NCBI GenBank assembly: GCA_023390055.1 | Contig: JAEWDP010000074.1 | Location: 1 to 31,830, forward strand | Length of the DNA stretch: 31,830 bases | Origin: Pseudomonadota bacterium | GTDB lineage: Bacteria > Pseudomonadota > Alphaproteobacteria > Rhizobiales > Rhizobiaceae | Direction: 5' to 3' | Part shown: piece by piece, positions 17,558 to 24,926 of the stretch | How positions within the stretch are numbered: the stretch's first letter is position 1 | Layout: each line of letters starts with the position of its first letter | The notes under the pieces: generated by a model | What the model was told of the DNA's origin: nothing | The model's database searches: none | Seen by the model: only the letters and a program-made list of their open reading frames with translations | Program-made: the position numbers and the translations under genes

Positions 17558-17571
17558 TTACGTAAACGTAA
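17558..17571. promoter_or_regulatory. Second palindrome, candidate operator for mdh-suc operon
   Basis: TTACGT-AA-ACGTAA is a perfect 14-bp inverted repeat sharing the TTAC-N6-GTAA pattern of the site at 17514-17527. It lies four bases beyond the zapE stop codon, at the upstream end of the mdh promoter region. Two equal sites with helical-phase spacing suggest cooperative binding or looping. Confidence 0.5.
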
Positions 17572-17575
17572 GTTT

Positions 17576-18742
17576 TTATCTGCCTTCTGATTGCCTCTTT
17601 TCGAAGAGAGAAGCATAGTCTGCACTGCGCATCTCAAAAAGTCTGGAGACCGTCCGATCGAATTCAAAGCCCTCGGTGCCTTTACGCTCAGTCAGAAGAT
17701 TGTCTGGCGCTGCCGCCGCTGAAATGTATAGACGGATCGCGTTGTCATAGAGCGTATCAACAAGATTTATGAACCGTTTCGTTTCGTTTCGCTTTTCCGG
17801 GCCCAGGCGCGGCACGTCCTCTATGAACACGGAATCATACCGCTTTGCGATTGCGAGATAATCTGCAGCCCCCAAGGGCCTCTCGCACAGATCCGCAAAC
17901 CGAAAGCGTGCCGCACGGCCAACTGCGGCTGGAACATGGATATTGCGGCCCTTTCGGAAAACTTCGTCCGGCTGGCTACGCGCTCCATCGGTTACCTGAT
18001 TCCAGGCAGCTTCTATAGCAGCATCGGCTTGCGGTCCCAGTGGCGAAACATACACTGGACGGTCCGCTGTCTTCTTTAGTCGGTAATCGGTCGAAGAATC
18101 TAGACTGACAACATCGACGTGCTTCTGCAACAAACCAATGAACGGTATAAACAAACCCCGATTGAGACCGTCTTTGTATAGATTGTTTGGTTCGACATTC
18201 GAGGTTGCGACAAGAACGCAGCCAAGAGCAAAGAGCTCCGTAAACAACCGAGCCAGTATCATCGCGTCGGTAATGTCCGTTACTGAGAATTCATCGAAGC
18301 ATAGGAGCTCGGCCTCCTCATAGAGGGCGGCGGCTACCGGGGGAATAGGATCAGCCTGTCGCGTCTCACCATTCTTCAGTTTCAGCCGGTGCTCGTGCAC
18401 ACGCGCATGCACGTCCGCCATAAACTCGTGGAAATGCGCACGCTTCTTCTTTTCGATCGGTGCGATGTTGAAGAACATTTCCATTAGCATGGTCTTCCCG
18501 CGACCAACACTGCCATAGACATAAAGTCCCCGAACCGTCTGTGGTCGTTTTCCACCCTTGGCAAATAACCAGCCAAGTGCACTGGTTTTCCGTGCGGGTC
18601 GCGAACCACGCAGATCGGAAAGCACCCGATCAAGGTCAGCGGCAACATCCAGCTGCGCCTGATCCGCCATCAAGGTTCCCGACGCAGAAAGGCCCTTCAG
18701 CTTTTCTACGACGCTATGGGTGTAATCAGGGATAATTTCCAT
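17576..18742 (-). CDS. zapE: Cell division AAA ATPase ZapE (AFG1-like)
   Basis: ZapE/AFG1 is an AAA-type P-loop ATPase. In bacteria it acts at the Z-ring during cell division, and its mitochondrial relative Afg1/LACE1 helps degrade or assemble respiratory chain proteins. The 388-aa protein has Walker A GSVGRGKT (77-84), Walker B LLCFDE (146-151), sensor-like ATSNVEPNNLYKDGLNR, and the C-terminal FIEDVPRLGPEKRNETKRFINLVDTLYD block typical of the family. It sits between the Inh-like gene (27-base gap upstream) and mdh. Its position between sdh and mdh-suc genes is a recurring rhizobial arrangement as I recall, and fits a link to respiratory complexes. Confidence 0.92.
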   Translation of the reverse strand: MEIIPDYTHSVVEKLKGLSASGTLMADQAQLDVAADLDRVLSDLRGSRPARKTSALGWLFAKGGKRPQTVRGLYVYGSVGRGKTMLMEMFFNIAPIEKKKRAHFHEFMADVHARVHEHRLKLKNGETRQADPIPPVAAALYEEAELLCFDEFSVTDITDAMILARLFTELFALGCVLVATSNVEPNNLYKDGLNRGLFIPFIGLLQKHVDVVSLDSSTDYRLKKTADRPVYVSPLGPQADAAIEAAWNQVTDGARSQPDEVFRKGRNIHVPAAVGRAARFRFADLCERPLGAADYLAIAKRYDSVFIEDVPRLGPEKRNETKRFINLVDTLYDNAIRLYISAAAAPDNLLTERKGTEGFEFDRTVSRLFEMRSADYASLFEKRQSEGR

Positions 18743-18769
18743 ATGGCCGTTGATACGCCTGCCTACCTG

Positions 18770-19291
18770 TCAGCGGCTCAGGCTGACCGGTTGGCCGGAA
18801 TTTGTCGTACCATCGAAGCGATTTTCTGCTGTTTTGTACACACGGCCAATGGTGTTGCCGGAGCGATCCTTGAACTGCACCATTTTACCGGACACCTCCC
18901 AGGAGCCCATGGTAGTCAATTCACCAGCGCAACCTCGTGTCCCGCCACGCGAACCGCTTCCAAGATTGGTGAGTGTCAAGAACATATCGCAAGACGCTCC
19001 TGCATACGAGACGCGCCAATTGCCCACCAATTGCTGCTTGGTAACGTCGAGCGCCGTCGCAGGAGCTGTTGCATTTGGATCCAGTGCAGCGGTCTGCTGA
19101 TTTGGCGCCGATGGGTACTGGTTGGCACCACCTGGAGGTGGCAACTGGTTCGATTGAACTGAAGGAACCGGTTGGGCCTGCAATGGCGCAGGTTGCGACG
19201 GAAGATTGCTATAGGGGTTGTAGGAAGTACGCTGGCAGCCCACGAGGGAGACTGCGGCAATCAAACCGACGACGACGTATCTGAATTGCAT
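18770..19291 (-). CDS. Inh/Omp19-type protease inhibitor lipoprotein
   Basis: This 173-aa outer membrane lipoprotein candidate has a signal peptide with lipobox VSLVGC, putting the lipidated cysteine at C19. A Pro/Gln/Ala-rich linker (about 20-85) follows, then a C-terminal beta-barrel domain with GNWRVSYAGASCDMFLTLT and GGTRGCAGELTTMGSWEVSGK, matching the AprI/Inh family that includes Brucella Omp19. Two cysteines in the domain probably form the family's disulfide. The frame extends nine codons further up, but the ATG at 19291 has GGAG seven bases upstream and starts the signal peptide. Family members inhibit metalloproteases or other host proteases; the target here is unknown. It lies between sdhB and zapE. 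Confidence 0.85.
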   Translation of the reverse strand: MQFRYVVVGLIAAVSLVGCQRTSYNPYSNLPSQPAPLQAQPVPSVQSNQLPPPGGANQYPSAPNQQTAALDPNATAPATALDVTKQQLVGNWRVSYAGASCDMFLTLTNLGSGSRGGTRGCAGELTTMGSWEVSGKMVQFKDRSGNTIGRVYKTAENRFDGTTNSGQPVSLSR

Positions 19292-19412
19292 CTTTTTACT
19301 CCGATCCTTGGGCTGCACCGATTCCTAGGCACAGAAGAGGGCAAAATTATCGCGAAGAATTGCATCAGATCAACCCAGCATCACGCATTTGTGCCTCAAG
19401 ATGGAACAATCA

Positions 19413-19426
19413 TTGATGAACATCAA
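19413..19426. promoter_or_regulatory. Palindrome upstream of the Inh-like lipoprotein gene
   Basis: TTGATG-AA-CATCAA is a perfect 14-bp inverted repeat in the 160-base spacer between sdhB and the lipoprotein gene, 25 bases after the sdhB stop. It may be an operator, or a weak RNA hairpin. There is no U-run, so a terminator is unlikely. Confidence 0.3.
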
Positions 19427-19451
19427 CCGATGTAATGTCGGAAAACATCCA

Positions 19452-20231
19452 TTACATTTGTCGCACGACCATCATTTTCTTGATCTCGGCAATCGCCTTT
19501 GCCGGGTTCAGTCCTTTCGGACAGGTCTGCGCACAATTCATGATCGTGTGACAGCGATAGAGCCGGAAAGGATCTTCGAGATTGTCAAGACGCTCACCTG
19601 TTGCTTCATCGCGACTATCGATCAACCAGCGATACGCCTGCAGCAGAACTGCCGGCCCAAGATAGCGGTCACCATTCCACCAGTAACTGGGGCACGATGC
19701 CGAACAGCAAGCGCAGAGAATACACTCATAGAGGCCATCAAGCTTCAGACGATCCTCATGGCTCTGTTTCCATTCCTTTGCCGGGGGCGGCGAAACAGTT
19801 TTCAGCCAGGGTTCGATTGAGCGATGCTGGGCATAAAAATTCGTAAGGTCCGGAACGAGGTCCTTTACGACAGGCATATGCGGTAATGGGTAGACCTTAA
19901 CGGTGCCACCAATGTCATCCATACCTTTGGTGCACGCAAGTGTATTGGTTCCGTCGATATTCATCGCACAGGATCCACAGATACCCTCGCGGCATGAGCG
20001 ACGTAGCGTCAGCGTCGGGTCGATCTTGTTCTTGATGTAAAGAAGCCCGTCCAGAACCATTGGGCCGCAGTCGTCGATATCGACATAGTATGTATCGATA
20101 CGTGGATTTTTACTGTCATCGGGGTTCCACCTGTAAATCCGATACTCACGAACATTCGTGGCACCATCAGGCTTTGGCCACACCGTCCCCTCGGTGATCT
20201 GCGAGTTTTTAGGGAGAGCGAGTTCAACCAT
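19452..20231 (-). CDS. sdhB: Succinate dehydrogenase iron-sulfur subunit
   Basis: SdhB passes electrons from the flavin of SdhA to quinone through three Fe-S clusters. The 259-aa protein has the [2Fe-2S] ligands C80, C85, C88 and C100 (SCREGICGSCAM), and two ferredoxin-type motifs with C170, C173, C176, C180 and C227, C233, C237 for the [4Fe-4S] and [3Fe-4S] clusters. All expected cysteines are present. An in-frame TTG two codons upstream (20237) is possible, but the ATG at 20231 with GAGG upstream is preferred. It follows sdhA by 18 bases and is the last gene of sdhCDAB. Confidence 0.97.
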   Translation of the reverse strand: MVELALPKNSQITEGTVWPKPDGATNVREYRIYRWNPDDSKNPRIDTYYVDIDDCGPMVLDGLLYIKNKIDPTLTLRRSCREGICGSCAMNIDGTNTLACTKGMDDIGGTVKVYPLPHMPVVKDLVPDLTNFYAQHRSIEPWLKTVSPPPAKEWKQSHEDRLKLDGLYECILCACCSASCPSYWWNGDRYLGPAVLLQAYRWLIDSRDEATGERLDNLEDPFRLYRCHTIMNCAQTCPKGLNPAKAIAEIKKMMVVRQM

Positions 20232-20249
20232 GTCCAATTCCTCTCCTGA

Positions 20250-22091
20250 TCAGTAGACGCGAGCCTTCGGCTCGATCTTTGCTGGATCTATGCCGTCGGC
20301 AATGAGTTCTGTATGCACCGGTCGATAATCGAGTTTGACTTCACCCGATTCATCGACCCAAGCGAGCGTATGCTTGCGCCAGTTGACGTCATCACGACCA
20401 CCAAACGGGCCATCCGTATAGTCTTCGCGAGCATGGGAACCACGGCTTTCCTTGCGGGCCTCCGCGCCGTAAACCGTGGTGATTGCGTTCGCCATCAGAT
20501 TTTCGAGCTCGAGGGTTTCCACAAGATCAGAGTTCCAGATCATCGAGCGGTCCGTAACCTTGACGTCCTTGCGTTCATTCCAGATTGCAGACATCCGACG
20601 ACAGCCAGCCTCCAATGATTCCTGAGTACGGAACACGGCGGCATCTTCCTGCATCGTTCGCTGCATCTTGTCGCGCAGTACGGCAGTCGGCGTGTCACCA
20701 TTGGCGTTTCGCAGCCGATCGAAGCGTTCCATGATCCGGTCGCATGCAGCGGTATCGAGTGCTGGTACCGATCCTGACCTGTCGATAACCTGCGTGGCAC
20801 GGATCGCCGCAGCCCGACCGAATACCACGAGGTCAATCAGGGAATTCGAGCCAAGACGGTTCGCACCGTGCACGGAAGCACATCCAGCCTCCCCGACCGC
20901 CATCAGCCCAGGAGCAACCCGCTCGGGGTTGGCGCTATCGGCGTTCAGTACCTCGCCCCAGAAATTGGTTGGGATGCCACCCATATTGTAATGCACTGTT
21001 GGCAAGACAGGGATCGGCTCGCGGGTTACGTCAACACCAGCAAAGATCTTGGCACTTTCGGAAATGCCTGGCAGGCGTTCATGAAGAACAGCAGGATCCA
21101 GGTGGTCCAGATGCAGATAGATATGATCCTTGTTCTTGCCGACCCCGCGGCCCTCACGGATCTCCATGGTCATGCAGCGGGAAACCACATCGCGCGAGGC
21201 AAGATCCTTTGCCGACGGCGCATAGCGTTCCATGAAACGCTCCCCTTCGGAATTGACCAAATAACCACCTTCACCACGGGCGCCTTCCGTAATCAGACAT
21301 CCGGACCCATAAATTCCAGTTGGATGGAACTGTACAAACTCCATGTCCTGAAGCGGCAATCCGGCACGCGAGATCATTCCACCACCATCGCCGGTGCACG
21401 TATGGGCAGATGTCGCAGAAAAGAACGCGCGGCCATACCCGCCCGTGGCGAGCACAACCATTTTTGCCGCAAAGCGGTGAATCGTTCCGTCATCGAGATT
21501 CCAGGCCACAACACCTGTACAGCGACCATCGTCCGACATGATCAGGTCGAGTGCAAAATACTCGATAAAGAACTCCGCATTATTGCGTAACGACTGTCCA
21601 TACAAGGTATGCAATATGGCATGTCCGGTACGATCTGCAGCAGCACATGTACGCTGGACCGGTGGGCCGGCACCAAAATTCTGCATGTGGCCACCGAATG
21701 GGCGTTGATAGATTTTGCCTTCTTCATTTCGGGAGAATGGCACGCCGTAGTGTTCCAGCTCATAGACCGCCTTTGGTGCTTCCATGGCAAGATACTGCAT
21801 GGCATCGACGTCACCGAGCCAGTCCGAGCCCTTGACCGTGTCGTAGAGGTGCCACTGCCAGCTGTCCGGCGTCATGTTCTGCAAGGAGGCGGCAATGCCT
21901 CCTTGCGCCGCTACTGTATGGGAACGTGTGGGAAATACTTTGGTGATGCAGGCAGTCTTGAAGCCCTGCTCAGCCATACCGAGCGTGGCTCGCAAGCCTG
22001 CACCACCAGCTCCGACGACAATGACATCATAGGAGTGATCGACATAGGTGTAGGCCCTGCCGTTCTGCGCGATGGGAGTGATCGTTGCCAT
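20250..22091 (-). CDS. sdhA: Succinate dehydrogenase flavoprotein subunit
   Basis: SdhA oxidises succinate to fumarate with covalently bound FAD. The 613-aa protein has the Rossmann motif VVGAGGAGLRATLG, the covalent flavin site SHTVAAQGGI with H58, HPTGI, GARGEGGYLVN and the substrate region SVHGANRLGSNSL with the catalytic-arginine region intact. The C-terminal domain ends KIEPKARVY. The frame is open six codons upstream, but the ATG at 22091 (MATITPIAQNG) has GCAGGA upstream and matches related N-termini. The sdhD stop lies seven bases before it, overlapping this ribosome binding site, so translation is likely coupled. Confidence 0.97.
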   Translation of the reverse strand: MATITPIAQNGRAYTYVDHSYDVIVVGAGGAGLRATLGMAEQGFKTACITKVFPTRSHTVAAQGGIAASLQNMTPDSWQWHLYDTVKGSDWLGDVDAMQYLAMEAPKAVYELEHYGVPFSRNEEGKIYQRPFGGHMQNFGAGPPVQRTCAAADRTGHAILHTLYGQSLRNNAEFFIEYFALDLIMSDDGRCTGVVAWNLDDGTIHRFAAKMVVLATGGYGRAFFSATSAHTCTGDGGGMISRAGLPLQDMEFVQFHPTGIYGSGCLITEGARGEGGYLVNSEGERFMERYAPSAKDLASRDVVSRCMTMEIREGRGVGKNKDHIYLHLDHLDPAVLHERLPGISESAKIFAGVDVTREPIPVLPTVHYNMGGIPTNFWGEVLNADSANPERVAPGLMAVGEAGCASVHGANRLGSNSLIDLVVFGRAAAIRATQVIDRSGSVPALDTAACDRIMERFDRLRNANGDTPTAVLRDKMQRTMQEDAAVFRTQESLEAGCRRMSAIWNERKDVKVTDRSMIWNSDLVETLELENLMANAITTVYGAEARKESRGSHAREDYTDGPFGGRDDVNWRKHTLAWVDESGEVKLDYRPVHTELIADGIDPAKIEPKARVY

Positions 22092-22098
22092 GGCGGGA

Positions 22099-22479
22099 TT
22101 ATCCTGCAAATGCGATTTTTAGAACGGCGACAAGACAGAGTCCGCCGATCACGATAGAGAAGAAGGTATTGAGCACGAGAAGAAGAAGCTTCATGCCTTC
22201 GGCGTGGACATAATCTTGAATGATCTCCTCCATGCCCAGACGCATATGTACAATGCTCGCAACAACTGTCAGCGCATTGATCGTAGCGACAAACGGGTTC
22301 GCAAGCGCACCGACAACGTCCGCATAGGGACGCCCGGCGTAAGCAACCAGGAAGACAACATAGAAGAGAAGGAGAGGAACGAGCGCGACAGAACTCGTTC
22401 GAATTTTCCAGAAGTGGTCGGTGCCGCTCTTGGCGGAGCCGAGGCCTAGGACTTTTCCAAACGGAGTACGCATATCCAT
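22099..22479 (-). CDS. sdhD: Succinate dehydrogenase hydrophobic anchor subunit D
   Basis: SdhD anchors SdhAB in the membrane and, with SdhC, forms the quinone and heme b site. The 126-aa protein has three hydrophobic helices (about 32-52, 59-83 and 97-124) and HMRLGMEEIIQDYVH between helices 2 and 3, which contains the His-Asp-Tyr residues used near quinone and heme in this family. The ATG at 22479 has GAGGAG seven bases upstream; an in-frame start at 22518 would overlap sdhC and lacks this site. It is spaced 11 bases from sdhC and seven from sdhA. Confidence 0.93.
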   Translation of the reverse strand: MDMRTPFGKVLGLGSAKSGTDHFWKIRTSSVALVPLLLFYVVFLVAYAGRPYADVVGALANPFVATINALTVVASIVHMRLGMEEIIQDYVHAEGMKLLLLVLNTFFSIVIGGLCLVAVLKIAFAG

Positions 22480-22490
22480 GAGTGAACTCC

Positions 22491-22883
22491 TCAACGAACC
22501 AGAAGGACAGCAATCCAAACCAGGACGGTCAGGACGATCGATGCGACAAGGTTGGCCTTGGCAAGTTTAGTCGAAAATTCCTTTTCGAAGCCATGCCCGA
22601 GATCCCACATGATATGACGTAAGCCTCCCAGCAAGTGATGCAACAGGGCCCACGTATATCCAAACAGGATCACCTGACCGAGGAATGAACCGAACAGTCC
22701 ATTCACCCGGTTGAAATGCTCTTCACCGGACGCAGCCGCAATCAACCAGGCAGCGACCAGTACTGTCCCGAAATAGAGCGCACCACCTGTGATGCGGTGG
22801 AGGATCGACATGGCCATCGTCGGGATGAATTTGTAAACCTGCAAATGCGGAGACAGGGGCCGATTATTTGTAATGTTCGCCAT
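22491..22883 (-). CDS. sdhC: Succinate dehydrogenase cytochrome b556 subunit
   Basis: SdhC is the other membrane anchor and carries a heme b ligand. The 130-aa protein has RPLSPHLQVYK (8-18), MSILHRITG (25-33) with the Ser and Arg that shape the quinone site, three helices (about 32-52, 65-88 and 106-129), and LLHHLLGGLRHIMWD, where H83 corresponds to the heme ligand of the E. coli subunit. The ATG has GAGG seven bases upstream. It is the first gene of sdhCDAB. A possible promoter about 120 bases upstream includes TTGAAA and TATATC with a slightly short spacer, at low confidence. Confidence 0.95.
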   Translation of the reverse strand: MANITNNRPLSPHLQVYKFIPTMAMSILHRITGGALYFGTVLVAAWLIAAASGEEHFNRVNGLFGSFLGQVILFGYTWALLHHLLGGLRHIMWDLGHGFEKEFSTKLAKANLVASIVLTVLVWIAVLLVR

Positions 22884-23133
22884 CAGGACCTCGCGGCGTT
22901 GAAGCGTCTACAGGTGCTGTTGCACCCGCCAATGCACCATGCCGAAGAAATGTGCATTGCATCAATCAGCGTGGTTTAATGCCCGATATACCCTACGACA
23001 AGCAATTTCAAACGGATTTCAAATTTAAATCGATTGGCGGGCTTGACCGACCGACTTCCGCCTTAATCGCTCTGCCGATTAACCAAACAATGCATTATCC
23101 CCACAGCCATAGGACTTCAGTAGGTCAAGTGTG

Positions 23134-23149
23134 TTAACCTTCTCTTAAC
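23134..23149. promoter_or_regulatory. CtrA-type binding site upstream of the exported protein gene
   Basis: TTAA-CCTTCTC-TTAAC is a perfect match to the alphaproteobacterial CtrA consensus TTAA-N7-TTAAC. It ends 20 bases before the ATG of the 23169 gene, a place where bound CtrA would touch the promoter or block it. CtrA is the cell-cycle response regulator of Hyphomicrobiales. The match is sequence only; binding is not shown. Confidence 0.55.
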
Positions 23150-23168
23150 GCTTGAACTGGAGATCAAA

Positions 23169-23528
23169 ATGCCAAATTGGCCGTTCGTCGGAAGGATTGC
23201 GATCTTGCTTCTAGGTTTGCCAAGTCTAGCTTGGCCCGCTGTTGCAGGCAATGATTGGAACAGCACTTCCCGCGAACCAGCGCATGGTTACTACTTCCGG
23301 TCAGGCCCCTCCATTAATTCTGCGAACGCGATGGCGAGTTTGCTAAGGGGCGGCACCTATAGCCGAACTGGCTGGGTCATTAATCGTAAACGCCCTGGAG
23401 CGGAGCGAGAACCTGTCTTGGCTCCAAAGGCTACAATCATACACGGCAACCGCGGTTTGGTTCCAGATCAACTAAACGATGCATGCGCGTATGAGGCCGG
23501 CGTCTGCGTTATCCGTGCGGGAAACTAG
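23169..23528 (+). CDS. Small exported protein of unknown function
   Basis: I do not recognise this 119-aa product. It begins with a basic N-terminus and a hydrophobic core (about 8-24) ending in PAVAG, a clear Sec signal peptide with probable cleavage near residue 26. The mature part of about 93 residues has tracts rich in Gly, Ser, Asn and Arg, and near the C-terminus two cysteines, in DACAYEAGVCVIRAG, that could form a disulfide. The ATG has GGAG six bases upstream, and the 5' region contains a perfect CtrA-type site 20 bases before the ATG. It is divergent from sdhC and its last four bases overlap the 3' end of the convergent methyltransferase gene. It is probably a periplasmic or envelope protein. 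Confidence 0.75.
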   Translation: MPNWPFVGRIAILLLGLPSLAWPAVAGNDWNSTSREPAHGYYFRSGPSINSANAMASLLRGGTYSRTGWVINRKRPGAEREPVLAPKATIIHGNRGLVPDQLNDACAYEAGVCVIRAGN

Positions 23529-24169
23529 ACAAACTGCCACACCGTTGTACTCTTGGTCTCGCTGTCCTCGAGTACGCGTGTCACCGGCACTTCGTAGACG
23601 GCGAGCGCTTCCAGCCGATCCTTCGGTAGATAACTTCGCCCCGGATCGCCTATCAGGACCACTGTTCCATTTTCGGCCATCAAACTAAACCACGGGATTA
23701 TATGTTTCGCGAAAGTTTTATCGTAGAAGACATCCCCCGCGAGGACAACCTCTGCCAATTGCAGGGTACCGACAAGATCCTCACCCATGAAATCGATCTC
23801 GACACCATTGGCGAGTGCATTCATCGCGACCGCATGTGATGCCCAGGGGTCGACGTCTACCGCCAGGACACTCCTTGCACCAGCAAGTTTGGCAGCAATT
23901 GCCACCATTCCCGAGCCTGTTGCGAAATCGAGTATACGTCGCCCACGCACCACACGGGGATGATCAAGCACATAGCGGGCAAGCCCCTGACCACCGGCCC
24001 ACGCAAAGGCCCAAAAAGGCGGTGGAAGACCAATCTCTTCTAGTTCGTCCTCGGTCTTTTGCCAAAGACTATGCACCTCATCAGCCAGATGCAGGCTGAT
24101 TTCCGGTACATGTGGCGGCGACATCAGTGAGGTGTTGGACAGGATGAAACTTTTGGGGTCGGTTTTCAA
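23525..24169 (-). CDS. ETF-beta lysine methyltransferase homologue
   Basis: This 214-aa SAM-dependent methyltransferase has FWAFAWAGGQGLARY (52-66), SAM-binding motif I DFATGSG (81-87), the acidic strand VLAVDVDPWA, and GDVFYDK (145-151), the D-x-F-Y-type signature of the METTL20/ETFBKMT family of seven-strand lysine methyltransferases. Human METTL20 and its Agrobacterium homologue trimethylate lysines of the electron transfer flavoprotein beta subunit. Automated annotation often calls such proteins ribosomal L11 methyltransferase or nicotinamide N-methyltransferase; the motif set here fits ETFBKMT better. It overlaps the upstream EVE gene by four bases (ATGA type) and is the last gene of the tsaD operon. 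Substrate identity is inferred from the family. Confidence 0.75.
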   Translation of the reverse strand: MKTDPKSFILSNTSLMSPPHVPEISLHLADEVHSLWQKTEDELEEIGLPPPFWAFAWAGGQGLARYVLDHPRVVRGRRILDFATGSGMVAIAAKLAGARSVLAVDVDPWASHAVAMNALANGVEIDFMGEDLVGTLQLAEVVLAGDVFYDKTFAKHIIPWFSLMAENGTVVLIGDPGRSYLPKDRLEALAVYEVPVTRVLEDSETKSTTVWQFV

Positions 24170-24606
24170 GTTGCGGCCAGAGGCGGCTCATCGAGCCCGC
24201 CCAAATGGCAGATCTCAAGATACTCGGCGGGCGTCACCGGCTGGACCGAAAGGCGCATCGACGTCACCAGTGACATTTGTGAAAATCTGGGATTCGCCTT
24301 AATCTCCTTTAATGTCACCGGCCTTGGCATGTCACACACCGCACGGATGTCCACACAATCCCATCGCGCATCTCCCTCGGCTGTTGAATCAGGGTGACTT
24401 AGTGCGCAGACCTCGACGAGACCGACAATTTCAAGTCCCTCGTTTGAATGGTAGAAGAAACCCTTATCGCCGAGCTTCATGGCTCTCATGTTGTTACGAG
24501 CTTGGTAGTTTCGGACACCTGTCCATTCTTCACCAACCTCGCCTTTGGCCTTCTGCATTTCCCACGACCAGCTGGATGGCTCGGACTTAAACAGCCAATA
24601 TGCCAT
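24166..24606 (-). CDS. EVE domain protein
   Basis: This 146-aa protein is an EVE domain, a PUA-like fold found in THYN1 and often linked to binding of modified bases in DNA or RNA. MAYWLFKSEPSSWSW at the start and WTGVRNYQARNNMRAMKLGDKGFFYHSN are the family hallmarks, with the WxGVRNYQARN segment forming the presumed pocket. The gene starts six bases after the YciI stop and its last bases overlap the methyltransferase start (ATGA). Stand-alone EVE genes are common in this operon of rhizobia, as I recall; the ligand is not known. Confidence 0.9.
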   Translation of the reverse strand: MAYWLFKSEPSSWSWEMQKAKGEVGEEWTGVRNYQARNNMRAMKLGDKGFFYHSNEGLEIVGLVEVCALSHPDSTAEGDARWDCVDIRAVCDMPRPVTLKEIKANPRFSQMSLVTSMRLSVQPVTPAEYLEICHLGGLDEPPLAAT

Positions 24607-24612
24607 TTCTAC

Positions 24613-24906
24613 TTAAACTCCCGGCTTGTTGAAGACCCAGTTATATGGCTTAATTTCTACCTTCTCGAAAAGCCCCGCACGATAATAGGGGTCAGCCTCC
24701 GCAAGAGTGCGCGCAGCAGCCATATCGTCCGCCTCGACGATTACAAGGCTTCCATTCGGCTTACCATCATCATCGAGAAAGGGACCTGCGAGCTTCAGGA
24801 TACCTTCTGCGTTCAACTTGTTGAGATGTTCCAGGTGCGCAGGCCGTGTATCACTTCGTACATTGAAATGTCCGGGCTTGTCCGTGCAAAGGAAGGCAAA
24901 TAGCAT
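24613..24906 (-). CDS. YciI-like protein
   Basis: This 97-aa YciI-superfamily protein has a ferredoxin-like alpha/beta fold, related to muconolactone isomerase-type dimers. MLFAFLCTDKPGH at the start, RPAHLEHL with H24 (the conserved putative catalytic histidine), GPFLDDDG and ADPYYRAGLFEKVEIKPY are the family pattern. The frame is open eight codons further up, overlapping the end of gpsA, but the ATG at 24906 has GGAG nine bases upstream and matches family N-termini. It is the third gene of the tsaD-gpsA operon. Some YciI proteins hydrolyse or bind small metabolites; no function can be assigned here. Confidence 0.88.
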   Translation of the reverse strand: MLFAFLCTDKPGHFNVRSDTRPAHLEHLNKLNAEGILKLAGPFLDDDGKPNGSLVIVEADDMAAARTLAEADPYYRAGLFEKVEIKPYNWVFNKPGV

Positions 24907-24926
24907 CGCAAAGTTCTCCATATATT

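Noticed and set aside
23094..23106. DnaA-box-like sequence TTATCCCCACA
   Set aside because: It has an extra C compared with TTATCCACA, stands alone, and there is no AT-rich unwinding region or cluster of boxes, so an origin is not supported.
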